Below are positions 38,001 to 47,000 of a stretch of DNA of 64,000 nt, in pieces; within the stretch, counting starts at the first letter, position 1, and each line of letters opens with the position of its first letter. Under the pieces are notes generated by a model. It searched no databases. It was given only the letters and a program-made list of their open reading frames with translations, and had not been told where the DNA came from. The DNA lies in NCBI GenBank assembly GCA_963971285.1, contig OZ020249.1, positions 5,270,001-5,334,000 on the forward strand. The letters are read 5' to 3'. This stretch comes from Astropecten irregularis. Lineage: Eukaryota; Echinodermata; Asteroidea; Paxillosida; Astropectinidae. The position numbers and the translations under genes were made by a program.

Positions 38001-41000
38001 GTACTTTCGCACTTCTTATTTTGTCGAACTTCTGGTTAGGTCTCAGCGTTTCAACTAGCCAGCTCTAGTCATCATCAGGAGACCTTTCGCACTTCTTATT
38101 TCGTTGCACTTCTGGTTAGGTCTCAATGTTTCTACTAGTCTGCTCTAGTCATCATCAGGAGACCTGGTGTTTTCGAAAACCAATCCACATATTTCAGTTT
38201 GATACTGTGTTCTTTGCAGTCACTTCAGCCGGCAGTGCAATCCAATATTTTAACCACTTCACGGTGGATAGAATGTATAACACTCCGGGGTTTTTTTCTT
38301 GTTACTAGTGTGGCATTTGGCAATTACAAAGCGGAGGTTCAGGCTCCGTCTCGGACTCCGTCTCCGTTTCGTGAATCCATTCTGAAATAACAGGTATCAA
38401 AATAGAGGCTCTTGGCTGCGGTTCTGAAGTAGATTCTCTGGTTTGAAAAGGAAAACAGAGCTTCAGCTTCTATAAAAAAACCACAACCTATATTTTCAGC
38501 ACATGGATGACAAGGCTTGGAGCCTGAGACGGAGCCTGAGCCTCTGTTTCGTAAAAGCCCATAGCTTAATATTCAAGTGACTTCCTGGTTTAAGGATGGA
38601 ATAATTCTTGGACAATCATGTTTGAGCCTCCAGAGTGAATCACTTCTTTGCTTTCCATACAAAAGAGAAAGACACTGTTTTGCATTTTGATCTGAAAATC
38701 CTTTTTGTTGGAGGCGTTTTGTCAAAATTCAGTTGAGGTACTCCAGAATAGTAACATGCTAGTGTGGTGTGGGAACATTTCCAGAGAGTATTGTTGCAAG
38801 GTGGTGACGATGCTTCTGGAAGTTTCTGAATGTGAACAGGACAGACTTGATGTGTCTCTGCTTGCTCTTTCCTTTGTTTGTTTTGTTGTGGTCCAGGTAC
38901 CATCTTGCGGCTAAAAGGAAGCACCTTACTGATGGCCTTCCTGGATTGCAACGGCAGCCTCATCACCCCGCCTCACGAGCCCTGGAGGGACCCCAATAAG
39001 GACTCCAAGGATACCAGAGACAAGAGTAAGTGTGTTCAACCCTATGACCACACCGCACCACCATACCTCAACCCTTGCATCTCTGTTCCAAACTTAGCGC
39101 TCATCATGGTCTAGTGGTCTGGCATGTCGTACACAAGATCCTGTGGTCAATCTACAGATTGTGGGTTCGAATCCAGCCATGGGATAGTGGTGCTTCTGTC
39201 CTTGGGCAAGACGCTTTGTCATATGTTGCTTCTCTTCACCCAGGAGTAAATGGGTACCTATGAGGGTAGAGATGGTTTTGTGCTTGATTAGCCTTCGTGC
39301 GCTTTACAGCAGCCAGGGCTGTATACTCACCAGGGAGTTGAGATGGTTTCAGGTGGGGTCTGATGACCAGGGACAATAATAGTAAGCGCCTTGAGCACCC
39401 TCTGGGTGGATATGTTGCGCATTATTATTTTCCATATTATTGTTATTATTGCCCTATTGAAAAGCCTGTACAAGAGAGCCCTTGGTAGTTCAGGTTAAAA
39501 GAAAAGTTGCACATCCAAAGCACCAATTATACATAGTACAGTGGAATGCTGTAATGAATACTGGGGGCATAGGTGGCAAGTGCGTTAGGCACTCACCTCT
39601 CACCAATGTGGCCCGGGTTCAACCCCGGCTTGGATCATATGTGAGTAGAGTTGTGCATTGGTTCTCTCCTATGCTATGAGGGTTTTTCTCCGGATGATCC
39701 GGTTTTTCTCCCTCCACAAAAATCAAACAATTTCGATCTCAGGCTGTACTCCGTGATCATATATGGGTTGATGTGGCTGGCAGCCAAGGGCGCCCATGAA
39801 AGCCTGCTACTCGGTCACGTTAAAGTCGCATCCTTCGCAATTCAGCACCCCAGCTGCGAGTAAGGATGATTAGCCTCCCAAATTATAATTATAAATTAAG
39901 CTGTATTGTATTTTCCATTTCTCTTGCCTCTAAAGATGCCATACTGACTTCATTGCTTATTGGTCTTTTGTTTTCTTGTCTTTTTTGTCAGGACCTCCTT
40001 CGTTACAGCGCAGCCGAATGTCGCCCTCTTCTTCCACTGAAATCGCAGACCGGCAATTTGTGGTCATCTGCTCAGAGAAAGAAGCAAAGGTTCAGTTCTT
40101 TTTCAATTGTTATCCTCCTTGTTGCATTTTCTTAAAAAAAGAAAACTCCAAGCTTTGCCCCGAATATTGCAGAATCTTCCTAGGTTTTGTCAGAATTGAG
40201 AGGGATGCAGGACCCTACAAAAGTCGTGACCATGGTATTGCGTAGGGCCTGACGCATTTCGATCCTATCAGGATCTTTATCGAAGGCTGTAAAGCTTTCG
40301 ATAAAGATCCTGGTACTTGCTAGGATTGAAAAAGCCTTAGATAAAGATCCTGCTCGGATCGAAACGCATCAGGCCCTCCCAACTCTAAGCATTGTATAAA
40401 TTTTAGGTCATTTTGGCTGATGAGCAGTTTGCAACAGTTTATTACTTGTATTGACCATGGTATTTCCCGTTGGAATTTGGAGATAATGTCCAAGCCCATG
40501 ATGAAGTTTTGTTGTGTTCTTGGTGCTACTAAAAGGCCATTATGCAAGAAGTGTGAAAAAGTTCTCATTTCAGGACATCTTCATTTGCATTGAAACAGTT
40601 GTGCAAAAATGTCACAACTTTCACCATAGATTTTCTGCACTTAGGTATAAAATAAGTTCTCTTTTGATTCTGGAATGAACTGTGTTCAGACATTTTTATA
40701 TCAACCTTACACTTTTGAAATGACGATAATTATGTCATTGTAAAATGTCGGGGTCTTTTCCAGGTGATATCACTGCCCTCGCAGACATGTGCGTATCGGG
40801 TCAAAGTAGCCGAGTCATCGTACGTGGTCCGAGCTGACGTCATCAGCTTGCAGAGTGAGTATTGCTAAAAAAATGTCAAATTTTCTGATCAGTCAAGAAC
40901 CTGTGACTCAATTCTCAAGTGGAGCAGTAGATTTTGTGAAATATGTTGCTGCAATTATCACAAAACTTACTAAGATGTGCTTTTCTGTTCTCAAGTTAGG

Positions 41001-44000
41001 ATAACGGAGGGCCTAAAGTTTTGAATAATTCTAAGCAATTGATATAGTTCAGGTCATTATTTGTTTTGGTTGTGGTTGATGAGCAGTTTCATCGACAAGT
41101 TGAGTCTAAAATTTCAAAATAATTCTGCTTTTTTAGCATTTAAGCAAGATCGGAACATCAGGCCCTCCAAACTCCAAGTTTTTGATATTTCAGGTCATTA
41201 TTTTAGTTGATGAGCAGTTTGCATCAATTTGTTACTTGTATAGACTGATCCGACGGCACGATATACCATCCGCCATAACTGTGGTGTCCCCGTCTTTTTT
41301 GTGTGACAACAAAAGAATTTACGCTCCACCGCACTCTATACTGCACAGTGTACATCCCCTGATTTAGGGATTTACATCCTGCACAGTATAGAGTGCAGCG
41401 GAGCATAAAATCTTTTGTTGCCACACACAAAAGATGGGGACACCGCAGTAATGGTGGATGGTAGATCGGTCTATTGATTGAGTTGTCATGCAGAAGATGC
41501 GATAACAAATTAATAGCCATTGTATATTATCTTTGTGTTTTTGAAATATTACAGATAGCGTATGCTTGGCTTGCTATGTAGCCAACGGCCACATCATGTC
41601 ATTCAGCCTGCCTAGCTTCAGAGTTTTACTTGATCATGACTACCTTCCACTCACAGACCTCAGGTTAGTTTGTCAGTCAGTCTGCTTGACTATCTCTCTG
41701 CCTTCAGAGATCCGCTCTGTCTGCACTGGACTTTTTTGGGGCAAAGTTACCGAGACGCTGGGTGCTTTACCCATTTTAAGTCCAGTGCGGACGTCTCAGG
41801 AAGTCTTCCTCTCAGTTACTTTTCCTGACCTGCGCGGGTATTTCTACCGGTCAACTTCTGCCCAGGAAGACTTCCCGAAACACTTTACACTAGACGAAAA
41901 GTCCAGTGCGGACAGTGCGAGTAGGGTACACTCATGAGCCTAGTATTGACAGCTCGGTATTTCTTGCCGCATGTACACGGTTATTAAGTTACCCTAGTGG
42001 AAAGTCCAAGTGCGGACACCAGTAATATTTGCATCATTTTTCATTTACCCATCGGTTCGGTGAAACCCCAGGAAAATAAAGTCCAGTGCGGACAGGGCTC
42101 ATCTCTCTATGTGAAGTCCTTTTTGCACGTGGAACACGGTTAACCCCTTCAGCCCGGGATTTTGTGCTCTTTTTTTTAACCGGTCTCATTATCAGTCACC
42201 GGTCAAATAGAGGTCATCTGGCCGGGCTATGTGTGCAGGGAGCTCGGCATAAACAATGCAGGCACATAACGGTTGAATGCTGCCGCACAATATTTCCAAA
42301 TTCCCGTCGGATGTAATCAGCATGACCATTTTTGGGGACAGTAAAGGTTCATTGAACCTCCTGTTCCAGAGAGCAGCCCCATTCAATGTATTTCAATGGA
42401 AATCACAAAGCAATCATGAATATTCTCACACCATGAGGCGACCCGATATAGATGTTTCCCATCCGAACGGGGTGAAATCCTTTGAAATAGGTGTGAAGTG
42501 GACTTTGCAAAAATGAGGGCAATGTTAAAACAGCTCCAAAAATGTGGAATCAGTTTCATTGAAACAAGCTTGCAAATGGTTTACAATCCTCAAGGTGTTA
42601 TCTTCCTGTGTCTGTTAATCCACCCAAGACTGCTCTGTAGATGTTGATGAATTATAAAATCTACAGAATGTTGGCCCTTGACTGCCATACAAGGCCAGAG
42701 ACATACAACTTAAAACTCATTCTGTGATGTCAAGTCACATATATCAAAGATGACAGACCATGGTATTAGTCCGTTTCCTTCATTACAGTCCCTCATCTCT
42801 ATTTTTTCTCACAATTTGAGTGTTTCAAACACCAGATGCAAATACCTAGGGCCAATTTCATGGAGCTGCTAAGCACCAAAAAATTGCTAAGTACAAAATT
42901 GTTTTGCCAAATAAAACAGACCATAAATCATTACAAATTTCGTTTGATAATCATGGTCAGTGAACACCTGCCAAAGAACGATCACAAGTGATAAAAACAC
43001 ATTTCAATTTGGTTATTAATCTTGTTTTTATTAAAATAATCATCAAATAACCACGAGGGAAACTGACTGAATTTTAAAGTCATTGAAAAGTGAACAAAGA
43101 AAAATTGACTGGAGCGGGATTCGAACCGGCGACCTCCTGAATACCGTACAGGCACTCAATAAACTGAGCTATCCAGCCCTACGTTGGTGGTGTCCCCAAT
43201 AGTCAATTATCTTTGTTCGTTTGGCAGTCAGAAGCCATGAAACCACGCACACACTGCCATACACCAAGGATCATATCACCGATACGCACAGCAATGCTGC
43301 AACCTGGGAACTTCTTTTTTATATAAGACAGAATATTTTTGTGCTATTAAAGCAGGGCCGTGAAATTGGTCGATTAATGTTTTTGATCTAACGTTGTGGG
43401 CTGATCTGATTGTTTGATCTGGTGTGTATTTTATTTCCTGTGGCAGGATCGGTCGAACATTCCAGTTCAGTTCCCATGGCAAAGGAATCTATCAAGCCAG
43501 TCCCACTGAACTCCAGAGGATAACTATATGCAGCGAGGCAAGGTAATTCAAGACAAATTCCTTCAGTAATGACAATGACAAGGTTAATGACAATATGACA
43601 TTAGAGTCACAGTAACAATGACAAGGTAATTAAAGACAAATTCCATCAGTAATGACAATGACACTGACAAGATTAATGACAATATGACATTAGAGTCACA
43701 ATGACAAGGTAATGAAGACAAATTCCATCAGTAATGACAATGACACTGACAAGATTAATGACAATATGACATCAGAGTCACAGTAACAATTACAAGGTAA
43801 TAATGACAAATTCCTTCAGTCATGACAATGACAAGGTTAATGACAATGAAAATAACAGCATTGACAGTGTTGTCAAATAGCAATGACAATAACAAAGACA
43901 GGGACAATTAACAATGACATCAACCACAGTCTTGATGAGAATGACATTGACAGCAGTATTGAGTTACAATGACAAGAATTACTAGGACAATGATGACAAT

Positions 44001-47000
44001 GGCAATTTATTTTCCTATATTGCTACTTCTGGGACAAAAGACAACTGTATAATTACAACTTCAAAACCAAAACACCGAAGTCACAGTCAAATCCAGTGCC
44101 CAATTTCATGGAACTCATTACGGCATATAATCTATTTCATGGAATCCGTAAACAAGACTTTCGGTGCTTAATCGGTTAGCAAACAATTTCTAGGCTAACC
44201 TTGATTTGTTTCTGCCAACGCGCTGTTGTGTGCATTCTACAGAAAGTCCTTGCTTAGCGCGTGTAACTCTATCAAACCATAAGCAAAACAAGTTTGCTAT
44301 TCGTAAGCGAAGAATTTTATGGTAACAGATTCCATGGAATTTGGCCCAGATCTAAGGATCAGTTCCTTTAATGGTTATGTGTGACTAAGAAACTGCCATC
44401 TATGGTACGATAGATCTCTCTTGATGCATATTTCCCATTAAAAAGCAATAGACCGATCCAGTAGGCCACGCCCACCATAGCAACGGCCAAGCAACGACGC
44501 ACACGCGCGCGCGTAACGTGTCACGATCGCCAACACGCGCTGCACGCCCATCACCGAAAGCACTTATCTCTATGGGACTCTGGATTTGGAAAAAGTTACA
44601 AATGTACATTTCCTCTCTTACCAGGCCATCGAGAGTTAGAATTACAATGGAAATATAAACACCATCAATTTGTAGCAGAAAGATACTGTACTTGTGAAGT
44701 TGTGATGCACTTACAGAGGACGGTATTTATTGTTTTTCCAGTTCGTAAACGTAAACACCGCAGTAATCAATACCACGATCTCCAGCATGAGATCACCAAA
44801 ATAGCTGCTGCAATTGGTGATCAGATTTTCGCGGCTGTGATTGGTCAATGCGAAATAGGGCGGGGCTTACTGGATCGGTCTATTGTCCGGGTGCGTGTCC
44901 ATTTCAAATGTGTTTGACAATAAGGTAATTGTGATCTGCTTTTTGTTTTCTTCCCTTTTTTCAGCGAGAATCTTCATGATATGCTAGGAGACTTGTTCCT
45001 TCCAGTCAACACTCCTGAAGCTCCAAGTAAAGGCTTCTTCAAGGGACTGTTTGGGGGAGGAGGCAGCACATTAGACAGGGAGGACTTGTGTAAGTCTAAT
45101 CTCCTCAAAAGGGGGCGGGGTAGGATGGGGTGTAGTGGTGGGAGGAGAGGCCGCCGGGTCTTAGTGACTTGAGAATCTAATTTACTGATTATAGGGAATC
45201 ATTTTTTTTTCAACTCTGTGTGAGTGTAGTTTGTTTAACTATACATTTCTCGCTTACACAGCTAGTGGTGAAATCTATGCTAACCTACATTAAGTGAGGA
45301 ATGAGGATTTTAAGGTACAATACATGATTGATAAAGGTCACAGAACAGCACTCATACTAACGGTCTGATCAAACATGTACATGAAATAATAAACCTGTAA
45401 AAATTTGAGCTCAATCGGACATCTGAGTCACAAGAAAATAGCGAAAACCGGACTCAATTTTTCTTATAAAACATGATGAATGGTTTTGATCTTACCCCGA
45501 GATTAAAACCCCGAGATTTCAGGTGGAAATATTTAACCGTATGTTTCTACCAGCACCATCTTCATACCCTGAGTGAAAGGGGATAACTAAAATGACTCAA
45601 GTGAAGGTGTCCTTTACGTTTGTTCCAAAAATCGTTCAGACGAACGATCTTAATAGGAAAAGACACTAAATCTTTGATGTTCCAAAAATCGTTCAGACGA
45701 ACGATCTTAATAGGAAAAGACACTAAATCTTGATTTCCTCGAATCTGATGAACCAAGATTTCCCATGGTGACTGTTTGCACTGTTTACGAACTGTTGAGT
45801 CCATTTTCTGTCTGGAAAAAAGGGGCGATCTCGGGGTTGAGGTCTGTGTCATGCAGTGTGTGTGTGTGGGGTGACGTCATGGTCTTTTGTTATTATCTTC
45901 AGCGGTTATGCTTGCGCATGCGCATTAGGAAATGCATTTTGTAGGTATCGAAGGTGAGTATTTTCCTAATAGAATAGAAAATCCCCTTGGATTTGGGGAG
46001 AATTTGTTTTGGAAGCCTTGCAAATCCTGTACACTGCCTTTAAAGTACAGAATTCTACAGTAAGCAGATATAGAGCCATGAAATTGAGCCTGCTTGGATT
46101 GAAGACCGCCTCTTAATCTTGTTCATGGTTTGTCTTGCAGTTGGAGAGTCAAGCGGTAGACCGTCTCGCAGCATTGCCAGACACATACCAGGGACCGGTG
46201 GCTTGGAGGGTGTCAAAGCGAACTCCAGCTCAGCAGCTGGAGAGCTCTACAAAGCACGCATTGTGAGTACACCCCTTAATTAAACTGATCCTCCTTCCTT
46301 TCGTGTCCATCATCTCCTCTGATTGCGTTCAAATGTTCGGCCAGGCTCTTGCGCAGTTGAGGGCCTTCTCATTTGCACTTGCCAGATCTTCAAGGCAACA
46401 CTCGTCCTCCAAGAGTAGGCATCGCAGTAGATGCTGCATTGTCTGCTCTGAGACACCGCATTGGCAGGTTGAGTCAGCCAAGAGTGGGCATCGCAGTAGA
46501 TGCTGCATTGTCTGCTACGAGACACCGCATTGGCAGATTGTGTCAGCCAAGAGTGGGCATCGCAGTAGATGCTGCATTGTCTGCTCTGAGACACCGCATT
46601 GGCAGGTTGAGTCAGCCAAGAGTGGGCATCGCAGTAGATGCTGCATTGTCTGCTCTGAGACACCGCATTGGCAGGTTGAGTCAGCCAAGAGTGGGCATCG
46701 CAGTAGATGCTGCATTGTCTGCTACGAGACACCGCATTGGCAGGTTGAGTCAGCCAAGAGTGGGCATCGCAGTAGATGCTGCATTGTCTGCTCTGTCTGC
46801 CCTGCATTCGCAGGTTGTGTCAGCCGCATCAGCATAGCCCCACTAGCTCATGTTGGCTTTGCTGTGGCCCATTCCTGTGCGTAGCCTATTTAGGGACTTC
46901 CACAGCTTCCACTCAGATTTGTGGCCAGGTGCCAATTGCTCACTGGTTGCCAGGATGGGCAGCTTTACCATGTGTTGTTTCTCACCTCGCTGCGTCTCCC

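Noticed and set aside
43555-44000. Open or regulatory region rich in TGACA words
   Set aside because: The words come from a decaying tandem repeat starting right after exon 20; no independent evidence for regulation.
46303-46884. 193-codon + strand frame (Cys/His-rich repeats)
   Set aside because: It is the antisense reading of the 69-base array from a non-LTR relic.
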